Positions 7,172 through 15,640 of a DNA stretch of 64,000 nt are shown in pieces. Each line of letters starts with the position of its first letter. Position 1 is the stretch's first letter. Under the pieces are notes generated by a model. That model did no database searches. It saw only the letters and a list, made by a program, of their open reading frames with translations, and was not told where the DNA came from. Source of the stretch: Bacteroidota bacterium (GTDB lineage: Bacteria; Bacteroidota; Bacteroidia; Bacteroidales; F082); the NCBI GenBank assembly GCA_018816765.1, contig JAHIUX010000009.1, forward strand, positions 143,560 to 207,559, in the 5' to 3' direction. The translations under genes and the position numbers were made by a program.

Positions 7172-10100
7172 TTATTTTGCCTTGACTGTAATGGTGAGCT
7201 TTTCTCCTTCCTTCATAACGACGCCTTTGTTTTTTCTGCCATCGATAAGGATCATCAGTTCCTCTGCGAAACGAATGTGCCTGACGAATTGGTCATCGTA
7301 AACAACCTCTTGTTTACCAAGATATTCCAGGTCGTAAAATCCATCGTTTAAAAAGGGGTTAATGGTAAAATAACCCACGCCAAAAGAGGTCAGGTTTTGA
7401 AAAAAGTGTGTCCCCTGGCTCGGATCAATGCGGTAATGTTCCAACCCCGACTCTACAATGATTCTGGCGGCTGAAATCTGTGGCCATTTCACAGGGATGC
7501 CCAGCCATGGGTCGCTTGATCCCCATCTACCGGGGCCAACAAGGACATAATTTTTATCCTTATCCAGAAATGTTTTGTTAATGCCGCCGACGAGTTCAGC
7601 GATTTCGCGGGTGCGGGCCGGATCAAAATGCTCGGGTTTCACGTACACAAAATCGCGGATTCCTTTGATAATTCCATTGCCCAGGGCGTGATCGGTGGTG
7701 ATGATGGTTTTTTCCTTCTGCACACCTTCAATATCAAAGTCGACGGAATCGGTACTGCTTACAATTGGCCTGATTTGCAACACATAAAACACCTGGTGCA
7801 CGTCTTTTGGTTTGTTGAGTTCGATCGCAAACTCAATCTCAATGGGTTTACCCATTTCACGCTGTCCAATCTCAAGCACGTCCTCCACAATTTTTGCCAG
7901 CGGGAAAGTGTTGTGTTTTAAAATATTTGAAAATGTAACGATTTTCTTTCCATCGGGCTGATACCCATCCCGAAGGATGTCGTTCTGGAAGTCGTAAGTT
8001 GAACAAACATATTTGATAGCGCCGTCCTTGTCGGCCTCTGTAAGCCTGAGCTGGAGCAGGTTGGCTGCATCATCAACATTGGGTTGGAAGCTGTTCGGAT
8101 CGAGGTTCAGGGCATAAAAGTGTTTTTGGGTTTCACGCAGCGCCATTTCAGGCGAACTGACCTGAAGCACTTTTTGAGGGTATTTGGGTGAAAACCGCAG
8201 TGATTGTCCCCCGTCGACAATGTACTTTCCCAGGCCGAGTGCAATATTGGCAATGCCGTCTTCAGGCTTTTCGGGAGGAATGGGGTAAAAGTTGATGGAA
8301 CGTGCAACACCTGAACAAGCCGGGTAATACCTGTGTCCATAGGATTTGCCGCAGACTTCCTGCATCACAATGGCCATTTTCTCCTCATCGATCACGTTCT
8401 TTGTGGCCGTCATATAGGCTTTGCTGTCCTTGTAGAATGCAGATGCATAAACGCTTTTAATGGCATTGCTCACCATTTTGATCATCAGGCGCTCGTCGTT
8501 TTCAACTACCGGAATCATATAGGTACTGTAAATACCAGCAAATGGCTGATAATGTGAGTCTTCGAGCATACTCGACGACCTAACGGCAAGCGGGTTTTTG
8601 ATTACAGAAATCAGCGTATATAAATCTTCGTGAATCCTGAAGGGAAGTCTGGCTTCTACAAACTGTTTCAGAATTTCGGCATCGCTCAGGTCATCGGCAA
8701 GAGCCACCTGATAAAGGTCGTTCTCTTCCATGAAATCATCAAAAACATCGGTGCACAACACCACCGTGCGCGGGATGGCGATTGTTACTTTCGGGTATTT
8801 GTCATGGAGCTTGTTGCGCTTGATCAGTGAGTCGAGAAATGCCAGTCCACGGGCTTTGCCGCCAATTGATCCATCACCGATGCGGGTGAATGAAAGGTAT
8901 TCATCGAAGCTTTCGCGGTTGAATTCTGCAATGACACCACGGGCTTTGTTCAGCCTGAACTGTGCAATTCCGTCAAAGACAAAGCGTTTTATCTCATCAC
9001 AATCCTGGAAATCCTCAGGTGAAAACAGCTTGAACATTTCAGCGAGCGGAAACAATGCCCTGGCTCTGAGCCATTTCGAAATGTGATTGCGTTCGATGTG
9101 GTATTGAAGCGATTCATTGGGCACCTGGAAAATTTTCTCCTGCAGGGTTTTGAGATCTGTTGCCCGCATCACCTCCTGTCCGCTGGTAGGATCTTTAAAC
9201 ACAAAATCACCGAAAGCGAAGTACTCTTTGATGAAATTCCTCAGTTCGATGGAGAGTGTTTTTGAGTTTTTGTTGATAAAGCCAACCTTGATCTGCTTTG
9301 CAATCTCCTCATTTTCTGACTCTGACGATTGCAACAGCATGGGCATATACCTGTCGTTCTTTTTCACAACCTGGCAAAGCCGTACACCAGCCTGTGGATC
9401 AATCTTTCCCTCGCGTTCATAGGTGATGTCGGAAATGATGCCGAGGAGGTTTTGCTTGTATTTTTTGTAAAAATCGATGGCCTCTTCGTACGTTGTTGCC
9501 AGGAGGATTTTCGGACGGCCGCGCATCCGCAGCATCTTCTGGTGTTCGTTAAGACCCTCGGTCATGAACGACTTCGACTGCTTGAAAATGATCTTGTAAA
9601 TGTTGGGCAGGTAACTGCTGTAGAAACGAATGGAATCTTCGACCAGGATTATGCACTGCACGCCAATTTCCCTGATGTCGGAATCGGCATTCATCTTGTC
9701 CTCAATCAGTTTAATGATGGCAAGCAGGATATCAGCATTGCCAAGCCAGTTGAAGACATAATCAACGGCCTTGAGTTCCTTGCGGTCGATTTTCAGGTTA
9801 AGCTCACGCGAAAAGGGTGCCAGAACAACAATTGGTATACTGGGATACCTTGATTTGAATGCTTCGGCCAACACGTAGGTTTCTTTGTCTTCGGCACTGA
9901 GCATGATAATGATGAGGTCGATCTTTTCCTCGGCTAAAAAATCATAGGCTTCCTTTTCGGAAGTGGCAAGCAGAAAACTCGGCGGATAACGCAGGTTTAA
10001 CGAAACATATTCGTTGAATATCTGTTCATCAATCCTGCCATCATCCTCAAGCATGAACGCGTCATATACTGACGACATCAGTAACACATGGTAAATCCTC

Positions 10101-10177
10101 TTTTTCATCAGGTTGGTAAAAGAGGTATCATTGAAACTAAACTTACGGTTTAGCAGGTCGAAGCGTGTTGGTGCCAT
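7172..10177 (-). CDS. PEP-synthase-like ATP-grasp protein with receiver-like N-terminal domains
   Basis: A 1001-residue cytoplasmic protein. Residues about 27-160 and 173-315 look like two response-regulator receiver domains. The first lacks a phospho-acceptor aspartate (LIIIML at 88-93). The second keeps acidic E180/D181, D250, S284/S285 and K303 and could be functional. From about residue 435 comes a PPDK_N/PEP synthase nucleotide-binding region (GDGSIGGKARG at 434-444, AVRSSSMLEDSHYQPFAG further on, VLQIRPIV near the end). The C terminus has VGPGRWGSSDPWLGIP and GTHFFQN. The phosphohistidine swivelling domain and PEP-binding barrel of true PEP synthase are not seen, so a PEP synthase label would mislead. 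Similar large proteins occur across Bacteroidota, but I know of no assigned function. A minus-strand TAGATTTG box precedes it. Confidence 0.85.
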   Translation of the reverse strand: MAPTRFDLLNRKFSFNDTSFTNLMKKRIYHVLLMSSVYDAFMLEDDGRIDEQIFNEYVSLNLRYPPSFLLATSEKEAYDFLAEEKIDLIIIMLSAEDKETYVLAEAFKSRYPSIPIVVLAPFSRELNLKIDRKELKAVDYVFNWLGNADILLAIIKLIEDKMNADSDIREIGVQCIILVEDSIRFYSSYLPNIYKIIFKQSKSFMTEGLNEHQKMLRMRGRPKILLATTYEEAIDFYKKYKQNLLGIISDITYEREGKIDPQAGVRLCQVVKKNDRYMPMLLQSSESENEEIAKQIKVGFINKNSKTLSIELRNFIKEYFAFGDFVFKDPTSGQEVMRATDLKTLQEKIFQVPNESLQYHIERNHISKWLRARALFPLAEMFKLFSPEDFQDCDEIKRFVFDGIAQFRLNKARGVIAEFNRESFDEYLSFTRIGDGSIGGKARGLAFLDSLIKRNKLHDKYPKVTIAIPRTVVLCTDVFDDFMEENDLYQVALADDLSDAEILKQFVEARLPFRIHEDLYTLISVIKNPLAVRSSSMLEDSHYQPFAGIYSTYMIPVVENDERLMIKMVSNAIKSVYASAFYKDSKAYMTATKNVIDEEKMAIVMQEVCGKSYGHRYYPACSGVARSINFYPIPPEKPEDGIANIALGLGKYIVDGGQSLRFSPKYPQKVLQVSSPEMALRETQKHFYALNLDPNSFQPNVDDAANLLQLRLTEADKDGAIKYVCSTYDFQNDILRDGYQPDGKKIVTFSNILKHNTFPLAKIVEDVLEIGQREMGKPIEIEFAIELNKPKDVHQVFYVLQIRPIVSSTDSVDFDIEGVQKEKTIITTDHALGNGIIKGIRDFVYVKPEHFDPARTREIAELVGGINKTFLDKDKNYVLVGPGRWGSSDPWLGIPVKWPQISAARIIVESGLEHYRIDPSQGTHFFQNLTSFGVGYFTINPFLNDGFYDLEYLGKQEVVYDDQFVRHIRFAEELMILIDGRKNKGVVMKEGEKLTITVKAK

Positions 10178-10216
10178 AATGCATGAACTAATATTAATCC
10201 ATCAGCTATACTGATA

Positions 10217-10224
10217 CAAATCTA
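10217..10224 (-). promoter_or_regulatory. -7 promoter element for the PEP-synthase-like gene
   Basis: TAGATTTG on the minus strand matches TAnnTTTG and lies about 40 nt upstream of the start at 10177. Confidence 0.45.
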
Positions 10225-10367
10225 AGGTTTTTCGCTGTTGATTTCATCCCCGGTCTGGCTTTTCAAAAATTAATGTTTTGGCCGGCAATCCGGCTGCAGG
10301 CCATACAAGGAATAAAAAGCCCAACGGGTTTAGTTTACATCCCGGCAATAAAATAAACCCATCGAGT

Positions 10368-10517
10368 ATGCGTTCTTTGGTTGATTGGCAAAGCTTAATT
10401 CGAAATGTTATGGTCGTATTGATGGTGATTGTTTCAATCGCGATTTTAGGAATAGCAGTTCTGATACACGCAATACTGCTTGCACCCCTGACCGGGTGGG
10501 AAAGTGAATCGCAGTGA
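10368..10517 (+). CDS. Small single-pass membrane protein (tentative)
   Basis: From the ATG at 10368 the frame encodes 49 residues: a short N terminus (MRSLVDWQSLIRN), one hydrophobic segment of about 25 residues (VMVVLMVIVSIAILGIAVLIH and beyond) and a short acidic tail. The same frame is open upstream to 10278, but that extension is rich in Asn, Lys and Gly and not signal-like. Support for a real gene is the classic transmembrane composition and the strong bidirectional hairpin about 28 nt after its stop. No homologue is recognised, and it could be a chance ORF. Confidence 0.35.
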   Translation: MRSLVDWQSLIRNVMVVLMVIVSIAILGIAVLIHAILLAPLTGWESESQ

Positions 10518-10545
10518 TGAAACAGGTAAAAACCACTTAAGGCTC

Positions 10546-10586
10546 AAAAAAAAGACCGGAATGCTGAAGATTCCGGTCTTTTTTTA
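10546..10586. terminator. Bidirectional rho-independent terminator
   Basis: The arms AAAAAGACCGGAAT (ending at 10562) and ATTCCGGTCTTTTT (from 10570) pair perfectly around a 7-nt loop, with an A-run on the left and a T-run on the right. It lies between convergent genes and would stop both the plus-strand small gene and the minus-strand FKBP gene. Confidence 0.88.
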
Positions 10587-11231
10587 TTATTGACATTGGC
10601 AGCTTCCGATGCCCTGCCCCTGTAGTTCAGGCGGATTGCCACACACCTGGCAGTCATCTTCGTCGGTGTGCCCGTGATGATGATCGTGGTGATGTCCATG
10701 CTTTCCTCCGCCACCGCAGCAACTGTCGTTTTGCGTTCCGCAGCCACAGCCTGTTGGTGCCGGATTCAGCTCTTCATAAGTGGCTTCGCGCACGTCGAGT
10801 ACCTCGCCTTTGGTGTATAGCCTTTTACCGGCTAATGGATGATTGAAATCCATGGATACTTTGTTGTTTTCTACAGCGATCACACGGCCATTGAAAGGAT
10901 TGCCCTCGTTGTCCATCATCGGGATGGTGTTGCCAATGGTAAGTAACCCTTCCTTGATCACGCCATTAACCATGAAGGCAGATGTGGGAATTTCCATGTG
11001 CATATCGGGATTGTATTCCCCAAATGATTCTTCCGGGCCAAGGATAAATTCAAACTGATCGCCTTTGCTCAGGCCAATCAGTCGATCTTCGAAGCTTTTA
11101 ATCAGCCTGCCAGTGCCAAAAACCATTGTGCGTGGATTCACTGCAGTTGCTTGTTCAAGCAGTTCACCCTCAGGGCTATTTACGTGGATGCTGTAAACCA
11201 ATACACCAACCTTTTGTTCTTCAATTACCAT
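10587..11231 (-). CDS. slyD: SlyD-type FKBP peptidyl-prolyl isomerase with Cys/His-rich tail
   Basis: FKBP-fold prolyl isomerase/chaperone of 214 residues from the ATG at 11231; an upstream in-frame TTG at 11255 is less likely because a TAATTTTG promoter box lies just beyond. The FKBP core has GTGRLIKSFEDRLIGLSKGD and the inserted IF domain (about residues 65-120), then MDFNHPLAGKRL, as in SlyD. The last 59 residues (156-214) hold eight Cys and eight His, including CGCG, CC, an HGHHHDHHHGH run and CQVC. E. coli SlyD binds Ni/Zn through a comparable tail to supply hydrogenase maturation. Here the metal is unknown, but the CDF transporter gene immediately upstream on the same strand suggests metal handling. 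Confidence 0.92.
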   Translation of the reverse strand: MVIEEQKVGVLVYSIHVNSPEGELLEQATAVNPRTMVFGTGRLIKSFEDRLIGLSKGDQFEFILGPEESFGEYNPDMHMEIPTSAFMVNGVIKEGLLTIGNTIPMMDNEGNPFNGRVIAVENNKVSMDFNHPLAGKRLYTKGEVLDVREATYEELNPAPTGCGCGTQNDSCCGGGGKHGHHHDHHHGHTDEDDCQVCGNPPELQGQGIGSCQCQ

Positions 11232-11274
11232 AATATGTTGTGGATTTTGATGCAATACTAAATGCTTTGGACTG

Positions 11275-11282
11275 CAAAATTA
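11275..11282 (-). promoter_or_regulatory. -7 promoter element for the SlyD-type FKBP gene
   Basis: TAATTTTG on the minus strand matches TAnnTTTG. It lies 43 nt upstream of the ATG at 11231 and supports that start over the TTG at 11255. Confidence 0.45.
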
Positions 11283-11363
11283 CGCATTTTTCTAATTATT
11301 TAGAATCAATATAAATAGAAAAAGCAAAAATGCTGAAATTCCTTGCTGGATTTTTGATATGCG

Positions 11364-12266
11364 CTAAGCTTTTTCGTAGTATGGTTCGATATGGACCCCA
11401 ACATGGGTTTGGTTTCCAAACCTCAGACGCAACACATTTTCGACATTCGTGGCAATATTGTGAGAGGCTTCAACCGAAAGGTCTTTATTCACCTTAACAT
11501 GGACCTCGATGGCCATGATGTTCCCCACTTTCCTTGTGCGCAGGTTGTGTTGTTTTTTCACCCCTTCCACATTTTCGATAAGGGCGATAATTTCCTCGCG
11601 GGTTTCCTTTGGCAATGCCGCTTCAAGCAGTTCCTTCACACTTGGGGTTCCCAGATCTAAAGCCACTTTGGCAATGAAAAAGCTTACCACAAGTCCGGCC
11701 AGTGGGTCAAGAATGCGCCACTGTTCGCCAAGAAATATTGCTCCGCCGATGCCCAGTGCAGTTCCCACCGATGAAAAAGCATCGGAACGGTGGTGCCAGC
11801 CATTGGCGATTACGGCCTGGCTTTCGATTTTTTTTCCTACTGCAATGGTGTACCAATAAAGCGCTTCCTTGCTTACAATTGAAACCAGCGCAGCATAAAA
11901 GGCAATCATTCCAGGCTTGCTGATGATGTTGCCTTTCAGGGAAGAAATTATGGCCGTGACGCCGTTCCAGCCAATACCGATCGCCACAATGAGCAATGCA
12001 AAACTGATCAGCATGGTTGCAAAGGTTTCGTATTTGCCATGGCCATAGTGGTGGGTGCTGTCTTTTTCCTTGTCCGACACCCCGACAAAAACAATGACAA
12101 TGATATCAGTAACGAGGTCGGACAGTGAATGAACGCCATCGGCAACCATGGCGCCACTTTTACCGCTCAGCCCGGCAAATAGCTTTCCGATTGTTAAAAG
12201 AAGGTTGATAAAAAACCCGACCAGGGTAACCTTATTGGCCTGTTGGGCCCTTGCTGAAATTTCCAT
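11364..12266 (-). CDS. Cation diffusion facilitator (CDF) metal transporter
   Basis: Inner-membrane cation/proton antiporter of the CDF family, about 300 residues from the ATG at 12266 (MEISARAQQANK); in-frame starts also exist at 12302 (ATG) and 12320 (TTG). Metal-site residues are visible in HSLSDLVTD (first HxxxD site) and HHRSDAFSS (second), the arrangement of Zn/Fe/Mn transporters such as FieF. Six membrane segments are expected, followed by a cytoplasmic C-terminal domain (ENVEGVKKQHNLRTRKVG, then AIEVHVKV and the end HVGVHIEPYYEKA). Exports divalent metal from the cytoplasm; which metal is uncertain. Located 132 nt upstream of the metal-tail FKBP on the same strand. Confidence 0.93.
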   Translation of the reverse strand: MEISARAQQANKVTLVGFFINLLLTIGKLFAGLSGKSGAMVADGVHSLSDLVTDIIVIVFVGVSDKEKDSTHHYGHGKYETFATMLISFALLIVAIGIGWNGVTAIISSLKGNIISKPGMIAFYAALVSIVSKEALYWYTIAVGKKIESQAVIANGWHHRSDAFSSVGTALGIGGAIFLGEQWRILDPLAGLVVSFFIAKVALDLGTPSVKELLEAALPKETREEIIALIENVEGVKKQHNLRTRKVGNIMAIEVHVKVNKDLSVEASHNIATNVENVLRLRFGNQTHVGVHIEPYYEKA

Positions 12267-12380
12267 ATGCAAAAATACAATTAACCCTCGAATTATAGCC
12301 ATGATTACAAATATACTCAACTAAAAGTCTCTCATTTTATGTACATTGAAGTGTGTCATCAAGTCCTTGCCAAATATTGC

Positions 12381-12388
12381 TACCTTTG
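12381..12388 (+). promoter_or_regulatory. -7 promoter element for obgE
   Basis: TACCTTTG matches TAnnTTTG. The start codon at 12404 lies only 15 nt later, implying a very short leader, and this supports the ATG at 12404 rather than the upstream in-frame ATG at 12353. Confidence 0.55.
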
Positions 12389-12403
12389 CAAAAATTAAGG
12401 TGC

Positions 12404-13399
12404 ATGGCCAGTTCGAATTTTGTTGATTATGTAAAAATTTATTGCCGTTCGGGAAAAGGCGGGGCGGGTTCAGCCCATTTCCGCCGCGAGAAATTTGTCC
12501 CCAAAGGGGGACCCGATGGTGGTGATGGTGGACGCGGAGGCCATGTGATCATGCGGGGTAACGCACAATTGTGGACCTTGCTTCACCTGCGATACACCAA
12601 GCATCTTTTTGCCGAAAATGGTGAATCAGGCGGGAAGCAGGGAAGCAGCGGAGCCGGTGGAAAGGATATCTATGTTGATGTTCCCCTGGGCACCCTTGCC
12701 ATCAATCCAGAAACCGGAGAAACCATGGGTGAGATTTCGGAAGACGGACAGGAAATCATCCTGATCAAAGGCGGGCGAGGCGGTCTAGGCAATACCCACT
12801 TCAAAACTTCCACAAATCAGGCTCCTCGTTATGCCCAGCCGGGCGAAGACAGTCAGGAGTTTTACATCATCCTCGAGCTTAAATTGCTGGCCGATGTGGG
12901 TCTGGTTGGTTTCCCGAATGCGGGCAAATCCACCCTGCTGTCAGTTGTTTCAGCAGCCAAGCCGGAAATTGCAGATTATCCGTTTACCACACTTGTTCCG
13001 AACCTGGGTATCGTGGAGTATTATGATTATAAATCCTTTGTGATGGCTGACATTCCGGGGATTATCGAAGGTGCCTCCGAAGGAAAAGGTCTTGGTTTGC
13101 GATTCCTAAGGCATATTGAACGCAATTCCATTTTACTCTTTATGATTCCTGCCGATGCCGACGACATCAAAAAACAATACAATGTATTACTTGATGAGCT
13201 GGAAGCCTACAACCCTGAATTGCTTGATAAAGAACGAGTGCTTGCTGTGAGTAAAAGTGATATGCTCGATGCCGAGCTGAAAAAAGAAATTAAGAAAAGC
13301 CTGCCAAAGCTGCCGTTCATCTTCATTAGCTCGTTTACCGGCGAAGGCATCAAGGAACTGAAAGACCTGCTTTGGCTCAAGCTGAACAACGAGCTGTAA
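12404..13399 (+). CDS. obgE: GTPase Obg/CgtA
   Basis: Ribosome-associated GTPase needed for 50S maturation and stress control. From the ATG at 12404 it has 331 residues: the glycine-rich Obg fold ([35 protein letters not shown]), then the G domain with G1 GFPNAGKST, switch [13 protein letters not shown]3 DIPGII, a G4 reading SKSD in place of the textbook NKxD (a variant I recall from other Bacteroidota Obg), and G5 ISSFTGEG. There is no C-terminal OCT domain. In many Bacteroidota obg follows adk and hpt; here it is about 11 kb from them. The frame is open upstream, but that extension has no Obg homology and overlaps the promoter box. Confidence 0.95.
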   Translation: MASSNFVDYVKIYCRSGKGGAGSAHFRREKFVPKGGPDGGDGGRGGHVIMRGNAQLWTLLHLRYTKHLFAENGESGGKQGSSGAGGKDIYVDVPLGTLAINPETGETMGEISEDGQEIILIKGGRGGLGNTHFKTSTNQAPRYAQPGEDSQEFYIILELKLLADVGLVGFPNAGKSTLLSVVSAAKPEIADYPFTTLVPNLGIVEYYDYKSFVMADIPGIIEGASEGKGLGLRFLRHIERNSILLFMIPADADDIKKQYNVLLDELEAYNPELLDKERVLAVSKSDMLDAELKKEIKKSLPKLPFIFISSFTGEGIKELKDLLWLKLNNEL

Positions 13400-13489
13400 G
13401 TGGCAAGGTTTTGCAACACCAGGCCAATGTGCTTGTGTTGAGTTTCGGTCAGGCTTGCTATATTTGCTGATCTATAATTCTCTTAAACC

Positions 13490-14119
13490 ATGAAGCCAGG
13501 TTTGATTTCCAGTTTATTTTTGATCGCATTATTTTGTGTGCAATCTATTAATGCCCAGGACAATACGCTTAGTCAACAGCTTGCCGAAGGCCGTAACAAA
13601 AATATCCGGCAGGTACTCGACTTCCGGTTTAAAGGAGGCAGTGGTGAATTTGAGCGCCTGTTGTTGAAACAGGTAAAGTATACCGAAGAAGCCCGCAACA
13701 ACTGTGTTATTGGCGTTGTGTTGATGTCTTTTACCGTAAGCTGCGACAACAAGCTGGGTGAGCTGAAGTTAAAAAACCCGCTTCAATTCGGTATGAATGA
13801 ACAGCTTAACGCCTTTTTTAAATCGACAGAAGGCCTTTGGAACGAATGTTCTGATGAGTTATATACCCGTGTCGAGATTCCGATTCAATTCACCCTTCAG
13901 GGAACTGAAACCAATGGGCACGGGTTTATTGTAGTTGAAGGTAAAAACCCGGGATTCCGCTGCAAGGGCGATCAATACTACCTTGAGCAGATGAACAAAT
14001 ACCTTAAAAAAGGCAAAACCAAGCGCACCATCGAAATGCTCGATGTGCTGATCAAAAGAGACCCTTACAACCAGGAATACTACGAACTGAAACGGTCATT
14101 GTTGGCAAAACCTGAGTAA
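13490..14119 (+). CDS. Secreted protein with TonB C-terminal-like domain
   Basis: A 209-residue protein with a clear signal peptide (hydrophobic residues 5-20, cleavage near NAQ). The mature region KYTEEARNNCVIGVVLMSFTV, the later W in TEGLWNE and the ending VEIPIQFTLQ follow the pattern of the TonB C-terminal domain. It lacks the N-terminal membrane anchor and proline-rich linker of TonB. It is followed by a lysine-rich helical tail (YLKKGKTKRTIEMLDVLIKR) that resembles a single TPR-like hairpin. It may be a periplasmic adaptor rather than an energy transducer. The PAP2 gene follows 4 nt after its stop, suggesting co-transcription. Confidence 0.7.
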   Translation: MKPGLISSLFLIALFCVQSINAQDNTLSQQLAEGRNKNIRQVLDFRFKGGSGEFERLLLKQVKYTEEARNNCVIGVVLMSFTVSCDNKLGELKLKNPLQFGMNEQLNAFFKSTEGLWNECSDELYTRVEIPIQFTLQGTETNGHGFIVVEGKNPGFRCKGDQYYLEQMNKYLKKGKTKRTIEMLDVLIKRDPYNQEYYELKRSLLAKPE

Positions 14120-14123
14120 TGCC

Positions 14124-14702
14124 ATGCTTGAATTCCTGAACCAACTCGATACACAGGCTTTTTTACTAGTTAACGGATGGAACCATCCGCTAATCGACCC
14201 ATTCATGGTGTTTGTTTCCGGGAAAATTTCGTGGCTTCCCCTTTATTTGGTCCTGCTCTATTTCATTATCAGGCAATACCGCTGGCAATCTGTGATGGTT
14301 TTACTGATTATTGGCCTTATGATCACTGCCAGCGATCAACTTTCAGTGAGGGCATTCAAGTATGTTTTTGAACGGCCACGTCCATGCCACGAAAACGACC
14401 TTCTACCCCTCATTCACCTTGTCAACGGTAAATGTGGCGGTGCCTATGGCTTTGTTTCCTCGCATGCAGCCAATGCGTTTGCCCTGGCAGGATTCATTAT
14501 TCTCATGTTCAGAAACCGCCATCGCTTCATCGGTCCAATCATGTTTGCATATGCTTTTCTGGTAGCTTACAGCCGTGTATACCTTGGCGTGCACTATCCG
14601 GGCGATGTCATTGTTGGTGGCATGCTGGGGATTGTTGTTGCCATCACCGCATTCAGGGTATTTCGCCTTGCCGAAGAAAAATGGTGTAAAAAAAGCTGCT
14701 AA
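14124..14702 (+). CDS. PAP2-family membrane phosphatase
   Basis: Integral inner-membrane phosphatase of 192 residues with about five hydrophobic segments. All three PAP2 motifs are visible: KYVFERPRP (KxxxxxxRP), FVSSHAA (a PSGH-like motif with Ser in place of Pro-Ser) and SRVYLGVHYPGD (SRxxxxxHxxxD). Likely substrates are lipid phosphates such as undecaprenyl pyrophosphate, phosphatidylglycerol phosphate or lipid A phosphate; sequence does not decide between them. It lies 4 nt after the TonB-C-like gene and is convergent with the SAM hydrolase gene 3 nt away. Confidence 0.93.
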   Translation: MLEFLNQLDTQAFLLVNGWNHPLIDPFMVFVSGKISWLPLYLVLLYFIIRQYRWQSVMVLLIIGLMITASDQLSVRAFKYVFERPRPCHENDLLPLIHLVNGKCGGAYGFVSSHAANAFALAGFIILMFRNRHRFIGPIMFAYAFLVAYSRVYLGVHYPGDVIVGGMLGIVVAITAFRVFRLAEEKWCKKSC

Positions 14703-14705
14703 AGG

Positions 14706-15479
14706 CTAGGTAAAGTTAATGTACACAGGACTGCTTCTAAACATCCCGCACAAGGTGGCTGCATTGCCCTGGTTGATGGCCAATTCAAGATATCCATGTG
14801 ATCCAAATAGCGCAACAAGCTCAGGAACAGGAACGTCCATATATCCGGTGTGGATTTTTTTCAGTTTATACGTATTGAAATAAACTTCAAACTGGCGGTT
14901 GCGCGATACCTTTTTAAACAATTTGTGCGAAATATTGGTGATCAGGTTGCCATAGGCATCAATGTGCATGACAAGACCCTTTATGGCATCATCAGTGACT
15001 GTGGGTTGGAAGAGGATTTTCTGGTTCACTTTTTCGCGCCTGTCGCCGAGTGCATCAAGTGGCTCACCATTAAGGATATGCACGGCAACTTTCACAAAGC
15101 GATCGCGTGTGCTGAAGGTAAAGAAGTCGCTGTCCTGCGGCACTTCTATTTCCACAATTTCCTCAGGTTCTTCATCAAGCAGCATCGAAAAGAGGCCGTT
15201 GTCGCAGCCAATGAAATAATGTCCGTTGGCTTTCAGTGCAATATGTGGATTTTCGATCGACTCTTCCGTGTTCACGCCAACAATATGCAAGCTGCCCTGT
15301 GGGAAGTTCCGGTAGCAATTACGCAGGGTAAAAGCTGCCCCGGCAAGATCGAAATGGTGTATATGATGCGAAATATCGACAATGGTTGCATTCGGTAAGC
15401 GGCTGAGAATGGCCCCTTTCACGGCCGCCAGATAATAATCTGCAGTTCCCCAATCGCTTGTTAATGTGATTATTGCCAT
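14706..15479 (-). CDS. SAM hydroxide adenosyltransferase (SAM hydrolase, DUF62)
   Basis: A 257-residue member of the fluorinase/chlorinase-related DUF62 family, which in most bacteria hydrolyses S-adenosylmethionine to adenosine and methionine. The N-terminal ITLTSDWGTADYYLAAVKG holds the conserved aspartate of the active site, IVDISHHIHHFD the water-positioning region, and GCDNGLFS plus DAYGNLITNI the family signature of the two domains. The fluorinase-specific 21-residue loop is not evident. It is a single gene, convergent with the PAP2 phosphatase and divergent from phoH. Confidence 0.92.
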   Translation of the reverse strand: MAIITLTSDWGTADYYLAAVKGAILSRLPNATIVDISHHIHHFDLAGAAFTLRNCYRNFPQGSLHIVGVNTEESIENPHIALKANGHYFIGCDNGLFSMLLDEEPEEIVEIEVPQDSDFFTFSTRDRFVKVAVHILNGEPLDALGDRREKVNQKILFQPTVTDDAIKGLVMHIDAYGNLITNISHKLFKKVSRNRQFEVYFNTYKLKKIHTGYMDVPVPELVALFGSHGYLELAINQGNAATLCGMFRSSPVYINFT

Positions 15480-15640
15480 ATTATTGCATTCGGCAGCCCA
15501 GGCCCCCTAACTGATATTTTTTACTGTATCTTTGCCTTGTCAAAATTAGTAATTCGCTTGGATGAACGGGTAGTTTTGTGAATATTTTTGATAAACACCG
15601 CGTGAACAAGTAAAAGACAAAGATTGTTACAGAAGCAATT

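Noticed and set aside
7172..10177. Annotation as phosphoenolpyruvate synthase
   Set aside because: The phosphohistidine and PEP-binding domains are not visible, so the family label would imply a reaction the protein probably cannot carry out.
10278..10367. N-terminal extension of the small membrane protein
   Set aside because: Composition is unlike a coding extension; the ATG at 10368 gives a typical small single-pass protein. The gene itself is only tentative.
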